Positions 10,218 through 20,440 of a stretch of DNA of 64,000 nt are shown in pieces (within the stretch, counting starts at the first letter, position 1; each line of letters starts with the position of its first letter). Origin of the DNA: Azolla caroliniana (taxonomy: Eukaryota; Polypodiophyta); assembly GCA_043228905.1 (NCBI GenBank), contig JBHGNT010000010.1:14508001-14572000 (forward strand), in the 5' to 3' direction. The translations under genes and the position numbers were made by a program. The notes under the pieces were generated by a model. It was not told the DNA's origin. It was given only the letters and a program-made list of their open reading frames with translations, and did no database searches.

Positions 10218-12064
10218 CAAAAGGCCATGGAGGAAGAGATGCAGGCACTCATTGAAAATGAGACATGGGACTTGGTGAACGTACCGAAAGGAGTGAAGAC
10301 GGTCGGTTGTCAGTGGGTGTATAAGGTCAAATACAATACTGACGGCTCCGTCAACCGGTACGAGGCTTGACTAGTGGCAAAAGGTTATGCCCAGCAGCAG
10401 AGAATTGATTATGACGAGGCCTTCGCGCCTGTCGCGATGATGACGATTGTCCGTGTCTTGCTTGCGGTGGCAGCGACGAAGGGGTGGCATCTACATCAAA
10501 TGGATGTGAAAAATGCGTTCCTGCAAGGTGACCTTAAGGAACATGTGTATATGGTTCAGCCCCCTGGATTTCAGTCCGGAATGAACACGTCGGCTGTTTG
10601 CCAACTGAAGAAGTCCCTTTACGGACTAAAGCAAGCCTTGTGTGCCTGGAACGTGAAGATCGCGCAATGACTGCGTCAGATGGGGTTTGTCCCATCAAAG
10701 TGGGACTCTTCATTGTTCATCCGGGAAGGTCGGCACCGGTTGGTAAGCATTTTACTTTATGTTGATGATTTAGTCATCACCAGCGCCGACCTAGACGAAA
10801 TCAACTGTGTCAAGTCCGACCTCGCGACATCATTGGAAATGAAGGATCTCGGGGACCTTCATTACTTCCTCGAGATCAAAGTGATCTACATCTCGAAAGG
10901 CATACTGATCAGTCAATGCCACTATGTGTTGAGTATGCTTTTCGAATTGGGTATGACGGAATGCAAGTCCGTCTCAACTCCTCTGGATAGGAATGTGAAG
11001 CTACGCCCCGACTCCGGACTGGCATGCGATCCGACAAGGTTCCAGTAAATAGTTGGAAGCCTTATATACCTGACCATCACCTGGCTAGATATCTGCTATC
11101 TGGTCCACTTGATTAGTCAATTCATGGCGCATTCGACCGTGGAACACCTTCAGTGTGCACACCGAATACTTTGGTACATTAGTGGCACTAAGGACATGGG
11201 ATTGTTGTATTGGGCCAGTATAGCTGGACAATTAGTTGGCTATACGGATGCCGATTGGGCCGGAAATGCCGACGATCAAAGGTCAACTTCCGGATTCGTG
11301 TTTTCACTTGGTAGTGCCACTATTGCCTGGAATAGTAAGTAGCAGCCGACAATTGCATTGTCGAGCACTGAGACCAAATACTGAGGAGCGGTTTTCGCGA
11401 CGTGTGAAGCCATTTGGCTTACCAATTGTTAAAGGTTCTGCATATGGAGGTGTCTAATCCGACGACGATCTACTGCGACAACCTCAGCAACATCCAGTTG
11501 GCAAAGAACCCCGTCTTCCACACCTGGACAAAGCACATTGATATGCATTACCATTTTGTCCAAGAGCAAGTCCTCTCCGATGAAGTTGAATTGGTGTATG
11601 TTCCAACATATCGGCAGCCTGCCAACATCTTCACCAAACCTCTCGGCCTAGACAAGTTACGGCAATTTTCAGGCCTGCTTGGTCTACAACGCCTCGATGT
11701 GCCGAACTTGAGGGGGAGAGGTGAAGCTGGAAAGGAGGAGAGAAATGATGATGTACGGAAAGCCGAATCAGATGACGGTTTTGATTTCATACCGATTGTT
11801 GAAGTCAGAATGTTTGAGTCAGATGAAGAAGCCGAGGATGGATGGACATGTGCAGATAGAACGGACAAGTGGAGACTTGTCAGACGTAGGGGGAGCGACC
11901 ATAAAGGGAAGCCAAAGCCAAAGCCAACTGAAAAACGGGAATGTAAAGCCAACAAGGCCAAGAAGACCAAGACACGGATGTGGTCCGGTGTTGTGAAGGG
12001 TCTGGAGATCGAGAACGAGTTGGAGGCAGCCAAATCGACAAGAGCGGGAACGAATCGAAGATAG
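10218..12064 (+). pseudogene. Copia C reverse transcriptase, RNase H and 3' extension
   Basis: RT blocks are [37 protein letters not shown] near 10430, [13 protein letters not shown] near 10500, [10 protein letters not shown] near 10610 and catalytic YVDD at about 10759-10770. RNase H has GYTDADWAG near 11240, ALSSTE near 11357 and PANIFTKPLGLDKL near 11620. Stops occur near 10370, 10668, 11046, 11340 and 11383. The frame from 11414 runs through the RNase H end and adds about 115 codons rich in Lys, Glu and Asp, ending at 12064. A1 shares the WSG/D-V/M-VKGL motif in this tail. No signal peptide or membrane segment is visible. Confidence 0.8.
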
Positions 12065-12402
12065 CTGATTCGGTCAAGAGTCAAAGTGAATAAAAAACAA
12101 CTAATTCAATTGGAATGTTCGGATTCATGGGAGTCGAATCGATTGGCCAAGTGGTTGAGAGGGCAGCGGAAGTCGACACTGACACCTAGGAGCCAACAAG
12201 TCAAGAAGCGCTAGGACCACGTCAACAAGGGAGTTGACAAGGGCCAAGGGAGCAGACAAACCAACCGGGAAGGTCGAGGTGCGCGGAACCAGAGAGATCG
12301 TGGGAAGAGGAACCATACCGGATGAGGAGCATGAGCTAAGTGGGAAGACGCTAGGAGGAGGCGGAGGAAAGGACCGGCGGACACACATAGCGATCCGACC
12401 TA

Positions 12403-12445
12403 AAGTTGAGCTTGAGGGGGAGTGTTGAGCGGGCAAGCTCAACTT
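12403..12445 (+). promoter_or_regulatory. Polypurine tract and LTR start within a 12-bp-arm hairpin
   Basis: AAGTTGAGCTTG at 12403-12414 is perfectly complementary to CAAGCTCAACTT at 12434-12445. The 19-base loop holds the AGGGGGAG tract and the first bases of the LTR (12423). The same design is present in A1. Confidence 0.65.
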
Positions 12446-12828
12446 GATCCAGATCAGTATCCAGAGCGGAGAACTGGATCGGTGTTCAGATAGATCGGTA
12501 TCCGGAGCCAAGAGCCGGAACGGAGAACCGGATCATACTCCGGAATAGTGAGAACCTAGTAAGCATATTCCTTGGAGTTAGTGTCAGTCGCTCGTATGAG
12601 CATATTCAATACATGTCAATACTTTTGTTAGTCCTTTAAAGGACTTGTATAAAAAGTGTTTTGTAGGACATTTGTACATACAAAGTAATATTATTTTGAA
12701 TTGACTTTTGTTCTGCACTCTCTCTGTCTCTCTCGTGTACTCAAGTGTTCCATTAAACCTCCGTTCTATGTTTTGTTGTTATCCGGACTAACCGATTTTG
12801 TCTACGCTTTTGCACAATAGCTTTTATA
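12423..12828 (+). repeat. Copia C 3' LTR
   Basis: It begins TGTTGAGCGGGC after the polypurine tract and ends near TTTTATA, aligned with the end of the F LTR (26576). It carries a GTATAAAAAGTG TATA-like box near 12647. There is no target duplication, because the next base belongs to copia D. Confidence 0.75.
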
Positions 12829-13713
12829 GATCCCATGTCTCGTTCTTGCATAGCGCTTGCATCTCCTTGTTCATGGCTTCGACCCATCATGTATCCTTGG
12901 TTGCCTCTAAAAAATATTCCAATTCTCGGACTTTCGCCACCTTCATCATAAAGGCATAGTGATATGCCATGTAGTCATTGTAGCCGAATTGATTGATCGG
13001 GTTTTTCTCTTGGGTGGAGAGGTGGAGTTTCTTGTTTACTATGGCATTCTTTACTCCATTCGTCAACATAATCGGAGCATCAACCTTCAAACTCACCACT
13101 GAGCGAAGTGAGTCGATTCGTTGTCATCCTGATCTTCGTACTTTGGCATTTTGGCCTTTCCTTTGTCCATCTTCGGACTCGGTCGAGATGTGCTTTGGTC
13201 CCTCAGGGGCTCTTGTGGTCCATTGAACCTAGTCATAATCAAGCTTTGTTTTATTATATGTCATGGTCGACTGTCGTCTTTGATCTCGTGGTCGGCTGAA
13301 TTCGGGTCGACTGGGGTTGGAGTTGACTCTGGTTCGTACCATGATGGCAACTCGTTGAAAACAATATCCCCACTCACTCGAACTTTTTGGGTAAATGGAT
13401 TATAACACTTGTACCCCTTTTGTTCGAGTGAGTACCCTATGAGGATACATTTCTCTAACTTGGGATCGAGCTTTTGTCGCTAATAGTTAGGAATATGTAC
13501 ATAAGCAATCAAACTGAATATCCTGACGTGGGATAAATCCGGCTTCTTCCCGAAAAACCTCTCCTGGGGTGTGACATCATGCACTCCTGATGTTGTGCAT
13601 CGACTCATGAGGTAGATGGTTGTGTTAGCCATTTTGCCCAGTACGACTTTGACATGTTTTTCTCGTTTTGCAGAACATTCATCATATACTTCGTTTCTCC
13701 TCTTTCTTTCCAC
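12829..13713 (-). pseudogene. Copia D integrase C-part and RT start
   Basis: From 13713 down, the frame shows MANTTIYLMSRCTTSG, then PQERFFGKKPDLSHVRIF, a typical copia integrase C-terminus. Lower down, NPINQFGYNDYMAYHYAFMM, EATKD and EMQAL..NETWDL mark the RT start. Frameshifts and stops lie near 13480 and 12887. The YNDYMAYHYA block matches copia C's linker, so C and D are related. Confidence 0.7.
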
Positions 13714-14019
13714 AATGGATGTCTCCTACGTGTTTGATTGTATGTGTAGTATTATCACTTGTTTGTATATAACCAGAATCTTTGGTTTTTTTAGACTTTC
13801 AAACCATTTTGGATGTCCAGTCATGTGATTAGATGCATGAGAATCTACATACCACATAATATGATCGTCTTTATATTTCTATGCACTTTCAGTCATTGAT
13901 GCCATTTCATGTTGCGTCGCAAAAGCACCGTTTTTTTCACTATTTCCACTTGTTGAAGTATAGTTATTTTGTTGCCTCTTTTCTCTTTCCTCATCATTTT
14001 TCCTTTTATAACATTCAAC

Positions 14020-14508
14020 CTATGTATGGCTTGGTTTTCCACAATACCAACAACCATCATCATTCAAATAATTTTGTTTACCTCTGCCTCGATTGCTTCC
14101 CCTACCTCTCATGCTATTTCTTCCAGTTATAGTTTGTTGTCCTCTTCCTTGATAGTTATTATTGGTTCTGGTTGAACCGAATCTACTATGGTCTCTTCCT
14201 TGACCTCTTCCAGCACTATTGTAGAGTACTTGTCCCTCAATTTTAGATTTTCCTTTCTTTGTATCCTCAACCAAATTCCTTTCTTACACTACTAGCATTG
14301 AAACCAAATCTGCAAATTTTGGGATGCTATCAGTTGTGAGAATGGACATTTTGAAGCTTTTATATTTAGGTCCTAAGCCCCTTAAACATAGTTCGATTTT
14401 ATCATCATCTTGTACCATCACATTAATAGATGCGAACGACTCACATATGCTCTTTATATTCAGAGCATACTCATTGACTGACATTTTTCCTTTTTCCAAT
14501 GTATTTAG
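14020..14508 (-). pseudogene. Copia D gag, C-terminal part with zinc knuckle
   Basis: The frame from 14508 down reads NTLEKGKMSVNEYALNIKS and CLRGLGPKYKSF, a UBN2-type copia gag. A Gly/Arg/Gln-rich basic stretch follows (RGRG repeats near 14100-14230), then CWYCGKPSHT near 14030, the start of a CCHC knuckle. The frame is broken near 14280. It continues across the solo LTR at 15049. Confidence 0.75.
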
Positions 14509-15048
14509 TGATAGAAATAATGCTCGGCCACAACCGAGTCTCAACGTTCGATGGAAGGATCAAACCGAAAGCAAGTAGATAGATACACACTTACACACAA
14601 AATATGAGACAAGATAGGTATTAACGTGGAAACCCTGATCGGGAAAAACAATGGGAGTCCACAGACTCCAACTATCACTATGAGATAGGAAGGGTACAAT
14701 CGGAGACTGAGAGGCAACGACCTCGAGCTCTATCTTCACATACAGGAGGTTACAACAGAAAATACTTTCTGTTTCTCTCTCTATGTACAACAATACAACA
14801 AGTATAATGATGATCTACACAAATAACAATATCGCCCTAGTTATATTTATACTTTGGGGCTATTTACAAATATGACCTCAATAGTCGCGTCTAAACATAT
14901 TTACTATTATTTTCCTATTTGCTGGTTCATAGCGAATTCGATGGGACTCCTTTCGGATCCATCCGATCCGGTTCCTTCCTTTGTCTCGTCTGATCCGGCT
15001 CGTCCAGTTCTCATCCGGATCCTAGCGGGAGGGACCTATTTCCCAACA
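14509..15048 (-). mobile_element. Solo copia LTR with TTTAG target duplication
   Basis: A 540-bp LTR of the CGGCCACAACCGAG family begins TGATAGAAAT at 14509 and ends CCCAACA at 15048 (minus orientation TGTTGGG...ATCA). It is flanked by perfect 5-bp direct repeats TTTAG at 14504-14508 and 15049-15053. The gag reading frame of copia D resumes directly after it. Complete insertion followed by LTR-LTR recombination explains it. Confidence 0.9.
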
Positions 15049-15410
15049 TTTAGTTCAGTTTTCAAGTGAAGTTTTCTTGCCTTTGTATTTACTGCAAACA
15101 GTTTCACCAAACCGTCCCAAGCTTCCTTTGGGAGTAGAGCATCTTGTATATGTCCAACATCGAATATGTGATGCTAAGTGATAATCAATGCAACAATTTT
15201 CTAGCTCCATGATTCCAATATTTGTATACCCTAAATTGTGCAACAGTTGTATTCTCTTTAGGGATCTCTAGAGCCTCTTCTAGGCCTCCTTCAATGTACT
15301 CTCAATACCCTTTCCCCATCCGGAAATTTGTGATTCTGAATTTCTGCATAGGGAAATTGTTTTTTATCGAGTTTTTCTGTAACTATTTGGCTTCCATTTT
15401 TAGTGGCTAT
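15049..15410 (-). pseudogene. Copia D gag, N-terminal part
   Basis: The minus strand carries EYIEGGLEEALEIPKENTT, then YWNHGARKLLH, ITYSMLDIY and the join to TELNTLEKGKM on the other side of the solo LTR. At 15410 the expected start reads ATA-GCC-ACT, so the ATG appears mutated. A frameshift lies near 15330. Confidence 0.65.
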
Positions 15411-15844
15411 CTCTATTTTAACATCATTATTACGGCAACTAATTAGCCTAAAAGCTATTGTGAATAATCACAGTTATTGATAGTGAAAGCATTGTTTGTT
15501 GAGCTTGTTTTTCAACATAGACCACCTACAACTAGTCGGGCGTTTTGAATATCAGGAAGTCGGGTGACTAAGGGTGTTAGAATCGGGCGACTATAGACAA
15601 CTTTTTTATTTGGTGCGTTTCTTTTAACCACATCGGACAACCGTCCGTGGTCGCGATTCCGTCGCCAAACCTCTTTATAATTTAGGTGCACAAATAGACA
15701 CGTCGGTAAGCAAGCGTGCGTAGATATATATATGCATATGTCAATGATCATATATGTATGTATATGTACATATATGAATGTGCATACATATATATACATA
15801 TAGATAGATAAAGATAGAGATCGAAGAGTTAAAAGAAGAAAACG
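15411..15844. other. Non-coding flank upstream of the small gene
   Basis: No coding signal is visible. The stretch 15530-15690 is unique-looking. From 15720 to 15830 there is an ATATGT/ATGTAC-rich simple repeat just before the first exon, where the promoter and 5' leader should lie. I see no convincing single TATA box because the whole stretch is TATA-like. Confidence 0.4.
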
Positions 15845-15904
15845 ATGGAGACTCAAGAGAAGCGAGAATGCTCTTTCACAGAGTAAGTTCCTTCCTTTAA
15901 TCTC

Positions 15905-15943
<39 letters not shown>

Positions 15944-16391
15944 CTGATTTTCTCTCTGCTCCCCTCCCGTCCCTTCCCTTCCCTTCCCTTCCCATCCCTT
16001 CCCTCGGGTAAATATAGATAGATAGATAGATAGATAGATAGATGTACAACATGTGGTTTGTCTGTCTGTCTGTCTTCTCATGGCGCCTTATAATAATTAA
16101 CTTTCTTCTTTCTTGGTGGGCTCTGTTGATTGATTTGATTTGATTTGTGTTATTGCGTGGGCAGGTCGTGGATATTTTCAGTGGGGGCAGCCCTGATATC
16201 CATTCCTGTGGGGATCCGCCGCAAGTCGCTTGCACCCCTTGTCTTCTTTGGATCCACGGGATGCATGCTTGACATCATCCTCAGCGTCACTAATTGTGAG
16301 AGAGAATTCCAGCAGAAGAAACTGCAGCAGATGCAGCAGCAGCAAGACCTGTCAGATTCTCTATCAGATCCACATCCAACAACCCAATCAG
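15845..16391 (+). CDS. Small two-exon predicted membrane protein
   Basis: Exon 1 is 15845-15882 (12 codons plus two bases). It is followed by donor GTAAGT; the acceptor is TTGCGTGGGCAG and exon 2 starts at 16165. The join completes a codon, giving METQEKRECSFTE then SWIFSVGAALISIPVGIRR. Two short hydrophobic stretches, SVGAALISIPVGI and SLAPLVFFGSTGCMLDIIL, are separated by a basic RRK, suggesting a hairpin membrane protein. CEREFQQKK and a Gln-rich tail follow, 16310-16365. The frame either reaches a stop at 16504 or splices at CAATCAG|GTTTTTT (16391/16392) to a further exon I cannot place. It is the only clear host-like gene start in the left half. I do not recognise the family with certainty. 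Confidence 0.6.
15905..16073. repeat. Four microsatellites in the intron
   Basis: Runs are CTGT (15905-15939), CCCTT with one CCCAT (15965-16003), GATA (16014-16043) and TCTG (16059-16073). All lie inside the 282-bp intron of the small gene. Confidence 0.85.
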
Positions 16392-17129
16392 GTTTTTTCT
16401 CTTTTCTTCTCTCTTACGTTCTTCCACAATGCATTGTGCCTTTTTATTTTTTATTTTTATCTTGCTTTTTCTCTGAGCTGTGCCTTCAATTCTCATCCAA
16501 TTGACAACCACAACGTTGAATCAAAGCCCATTCATGTTTCTGCTACCATCGGCAGGGCAGACTCTTGTTGTTGCATGCATGCATGCATGCTTGGTGCACC
16601 CTATACTTTTTCATCGCATATCTATCTCTACCTCATACTGTTATATAAATGTTTTCATTTACTTCAGATTTTTGAAATGGACAAACTTTGTATCATGGAT
16701 GATGGTGCTCATGTGGACTTGGGGAAGTCAGTTTGTCCCATACTTCATGCATTTTATAGTGTTTCTCTTAGGATTGAAATCTCTTCAAGAGATTTCCATA
16801 TATGCAACATATGGTGTCAAGCTCCTCAGCACTCTTTGACTTTACCATCTTTCCCAAAACCTCTAAGTTGGACAGTTCAACCATAGAGTACAGAAGTGAA
16901 AAGTCTAGATGCTTTGCATCTTCAATGGTGTGAGGAATTACCAATGCTGATCATTGAAACAGATGAAGACAAGTAAGTCGTGGGCACATGAAATAAATTT
17001 GGAGCAGGAGTTGGTGAGCCCCCAGTACCCACAATTTAACTCCTTTGTTTGATTATTGGAGAATATTCGAGAGATATGGGCCAACATAGCAAGGCCTAGC
17101 CCTAATGCTATTATATAAACTTCCCAAGA
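16392..17129. other. Downstream non-coding stretch, no supported gene
   Basis: Frames are short and interrupted. A CATG-rich run (GCATGCATGCATGCATGC) is at 16575-16592. Weak leucine-rich-repeat-like words occur at 16770-16970 but did not hold up (see rejected items). Remaining exons of the small gene could lie here. Confidence 0.4.
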
Positions 17130-17660
17130 AATACAACAAATTTTCAACTTGTGGACCCCAATTGGGAAGAAACATTGTCTCAGATCTTTTTGACCAAGGG
17201 GCATTCTGATAATCAAGCGAGAGAATCTAGCACCACAGACAATGCCCTTGCCACTTTTGGCGGCACTTATGCTAGGTCAACTAAGAAGAAGATAATGACA
17301 CTCCCCACTTTTCATTTAACTTAGCATAAGATTAGGACACCCCCGCCTTTGCTTGGCTAAAATAAGATCATTCTGGCGATTAGAAGAAGAAGAATGGGGA
17401 TTGTCATTATGTTCGTAAGAACGGTCACGTCAAATTCGAATACTAGAAGAATGAGAAGGTAGGTTTAGGGAAGGGCAATGGAGACCAGAACTCAGCCACA
17501 TTTGCCATTTGATAAAATCAATCATATGGTTCTCTCTTAGTTTCTTATGCAAACCTGGCCTCAATATACCCCCAGCCTTGTGGATAGATTGTAGACAATG
17601 AATCTACTAACGGCATGATACCAATGCATGATTAATTCACCTAGTTAGACAGCATAACAA
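17130..17660 (+). pseudogene. Dead copia gag-protease fragment
   Basis: One frame reads ALATFGGTYARSTKKK near 17246. A broken zinc knuckle follows near 17400: C, HY, V, RKNG, H, VKFE, Y with exactly the C-x2-C-x4-H-x4-C spacing, but two cysteines replaced by Val and Tyr. Near 17585, IVDNESTNGMI resembles the copia protease IVDSGAT signature. All parts are on the plus strand and in order. No LTR is visible, so this is an old relic. Confidence 0.55.
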
Positions 17661-18439
17661 TTTAATTTTTCTATTATACCATACACCATTTTTTTATATT
17701 CAGATTATTGTAAGTTTTGGTGTCGTAGGTCACTTTGCAAAGACATAAGAGTTCTTTTCATTTTATTTCTGGCATGATATTCAACACCTTTTGGATCATA
17801 CCCTCGTGCCTCCATGGTTAGATAAAATAAGGGATGATTCTTGGAATCTGTTCTCAGTTCCTAGTTGGCCTATATAGACTGTTATAAAATGAAAAAATGT
17901 TTATGAATTATGAGCCAGATAATGGATGGATACTGTTTTGTAATGATGCGTGGCATATGTAAAAATCAATGTTTTGGTCAAAACAGAGAGTGAGAGTGTG
18001 GAAGAACTCGTTGCCTCTTAAGGAGCAATCTTTCCTCTGGCAATGTCTACTTTGGATCTTGCCTTCTGGCGTGTTAAAATCAATCAATAAAAGTTTCTTC
18101 AGGCATGTGTAGGAGCATATAGACCCTTCATATTCTCAGGATATAGTCTCCATATAATACATTCCTCGTAGCAACTTAGCCACACTCTTAACAGTTATGG
18201 TTTCCTCCTCATAAGTTCCAAAAGCTCCTTGGGATCAATTCTATAGTATGAGCAGAGTCAAGGGGCACAGAGAAATACATTGTATTCCATGAACAAGCCC
18301 ATTTTAGTAAGGGGTGCAAAAACGTGTACCAAATATTAACTCTGGGGTCTCAATAGAAAAATATAAATCTTGTAAGAACAGAATTGATTACTTGTTTTTG
18401 TGCTTCTGTAAAACTTTCTACATATAACGATATGCTGGG
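17661..18439. other. Non-coding AT-rich stretch
   Basis: I see no frame longer than about 40 codons with sense, no LTR signature and no tandem repeat. Probably decayed repeat DNA. Confidence 0.3.
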
Positions 18440-18960
18440 CTCATGCAAAGGCTAGAGGTATTGCGGTCCCTCAAGACCCTGAAGACATGCAATCCAGATT
18501 TATGCATTGTGTGTGTTAGTCTAAGATGTAGTTCGTGTCCCTAATGGTATCTCTAAGAGAGTTGTCTGCTATTGGGGTGATTTATATTGATGAGGTGTCA
18601 AACTACATCAACGTATTGGGTGAACCTGGAGTGTCTCTTAAATGCTTTTCATACAAAAATACTGCTGTATAGGCAGATGATATTGTCTTAATTTCAGATT
18701 CGCCAGAGGTGCTATGGAGACATCTAGATGCTTTTGTTTACATTTTGTATAGAGAGAGTTTTGTTGGTGCATCTCATAAAACCAAGGTCATGGTGTTTAA
18801 CAGCAAGGAAGCATGGGTAAAACCAGATCAGCCTATTAATTATTGTTCAAAGGGGAAGAGATGGAAAACATACGATCATGTGTACATTAGGTGTCACATA
18901 TAGCTATGAGTTTGTGAGGCATTTTATTCATCTCCCTTGAGAGTATGGAGCCCTTGGTGG
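18440..18960 (+). pseudogene. Dead LINE reverse transcriptase fragment
   Basis: Near 18570 the plus strand reads VIYIDEVSNYINVLGEPGVSL with one frame change. This is followed by ADDIVLISDSPEVLWRHLDAF at about 18675-18740 (the ADD is the RT active site) and KTKVMVFNSKEAW near 18783. These words and their order are those of plant L1-like LINE polymerases. TAG replaces the aromatic residue before ADD. The fragment fades after YVYIRC...SYEFVRH near 18920. No 3' tail or target duplication was found. Confidence 0.7.
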
Positions 18961-20221
18961 GTGAGATAAGGCAATTTAAGATCTTGTCACATTAGTTAGA
19001 GAATGAGATATTGCTATTGATGCAGACAACGGTATGGAGGGACAAATCTGCTGTGCGATCAGGAGGTAGAATCTTAGGAGCACTATGTTTGCATTACATT
19101 GTTCTATTTGAAATAATAAGAGATACTTGTGCCTATTTGCATAAGGCGAGGATCCAGTCTGTAGTTGTGGAATACAATGCTTGCCACTGTTCTTACTAGA
19201 AATTAAGAACCATAGGAGTTCCTGATAGACTGTCAGTCGCAAAACTGCATCAGCAAAGAATCCTCACAACCTTCTTGAGCACCATCACCCCCTCCCTCCC
19301 ATCTTGCAAATCAATCAAGGGCTAAATGAGGGTCTCAACCATAACTTTCACTATGTAAACAAAAGATTGAGCAATAGCAATGGTCGTGCACATTGCCCAC
19401 ATCCTCGTTACGTCTATTATCAATAAATCAAGGCCACGATTATTTAGAAGTTTCAGTTCATTTAAGCTAAAAACATTATGTGTTTAACTAGCAGAAGATC
19501 TGATACAGGCATTCTTACTAGCTCTCCTTGTAACAACATTTCTTGATCAGTCTCATAGGTCATTTTGGCCTTTTAAAATATGTTTATATTGATTTATTTC
19601 TTACTTTCATGTTGATCTTTGTATTCTTACTAGATGAATGATGGAATCAGATCTACCCAAGCAAATCTTTGTAGTATTTTTCTTATTTATGCCTTTTTTT
19701 GTTTTTAAACTTTGTATGAATAAACTAAGTACCATACTTATGGGCTTCACTTGGCCAGCACATAAAGCGACTGGTAGTATTTAAGTTTACTTCTTGCTTA
19801 GAGTCATGAGTACAAGTGGATAGCTTGGCTTTAGTCATGCAAGAGTATCTTGATCCAAATATGATGTTATCATGGCAGATCACTTTAGGAAATACTCCGA
19901 CTTTGAGGCCATATTGAGGTCTTTGTTGGCTGTTGGGATCTACATTTGACCATTAGATATAGGAACACATATGAACCTTAGTTTTATAAATTATGCATTA
20001 CCATGTCCTTGGAATTTAGGAGCTCATTAGTAGGGGGAAGGCACATGAACCTCAGAGCATTAACATCTGCCATTTTGCAAATCCACATATTATTTCTAAT
20101 TGTATTTTAGACCCACTTTTAAAAATTAATTAATAGAGATATTTGTTACATTATATTTTGACTCAGCCTTAAACTTTTAAGGTTTATCAATATGATATAC
20201 TTCATTAAGTTTATGTATTCA
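18961..20221. other. Non-coding AT-rich stretch
   Basis: Only short frames are present. It may include more of the LINE to about 19200, but no motif is recognisable. From 19440 to 20220 the DNA is AT-rich with no coding signal. Confidence 0.3.
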
Positions 20222-20440
20222 TACATTATCTTTGTTATCTAAAAGAATGTTAATTTCAAGTGTCATCAATCACCTTTCTATTTTATTCACTTGTGTATCA
20301 ATACATTATCTTTTTATCCAAAATAATGTTAATGCTAAGTGTTATCAATCTGCATTCAATATTGTGTGTCTATTCATATGTATGTTGACGTATTATTCTT
20401 TTTATCCAGAACAATGTTAATGTTAATGTTAAATATCTAG
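20222..20440. repeat. Degenerate tandem repeat, about 80-86 bp x 3
   Basis: The blocks ACATTATCTTT...AATGTTAAT...TATCAATC start at about 20223, 20303 and 20389. The last unit ends in a run of GTTAAT. Units differ by many substitutions, so the array is old. Confidence 0.6.

Larger units (their letters stand above)
8918..12828 (+). mobile_element. Copia C, 5'-truncated Ty1/copia element
   Basis: Integrase, RT and RNase H occur in Ty1/copia order, followed by a 3' extension, polypurine tract and 3' LTR. The 5' LTR, gag and protease are missing; the left edge is the junction with LTR B at about 8917. Its LTR and RNase H tail match A1, which lies 8 kb away in opposite orientation. The right end abuts minus-strand copia D at 12829. 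Confidence 0.85.
12829..15410 (-). mobile_element. Copia D, truncated minus-strand element
   Basis: Reading the minus strand from 15410 gives gag, zinc knuckle, protease region, integrase and the first part of RT, stopping at 12829 where copia C's LTR begins. No LTR or primer site is visible upstream of gag. It was later hit by a solo LTR at 14509-15048. It resembles the common plant copia class whose gag reads EYIEGGLEEA...EIPKENTT; lineage not assigned. Confidence 0.75.

Noticed and set aside
11721-12064. Envelope-like protein after copia C RNase H
   Set aside because: The tail is in the same frame as RNase H, strongly charged, and has no signal peptide or membrane helix.
16720-16980. Leucine-rich-repeat-like words (LGLKSLQEISIYATYG, SLDALHLQWCEELP)
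   Set aside because: They sit in different frames with stops between and show no regular repeat; chance or a very old relic cannot be separated.
18709-19242. Short open frames after the LINE fragment as separate genes
   Set aside because: The first is part of the LINE polymerase; the rest have no motif.
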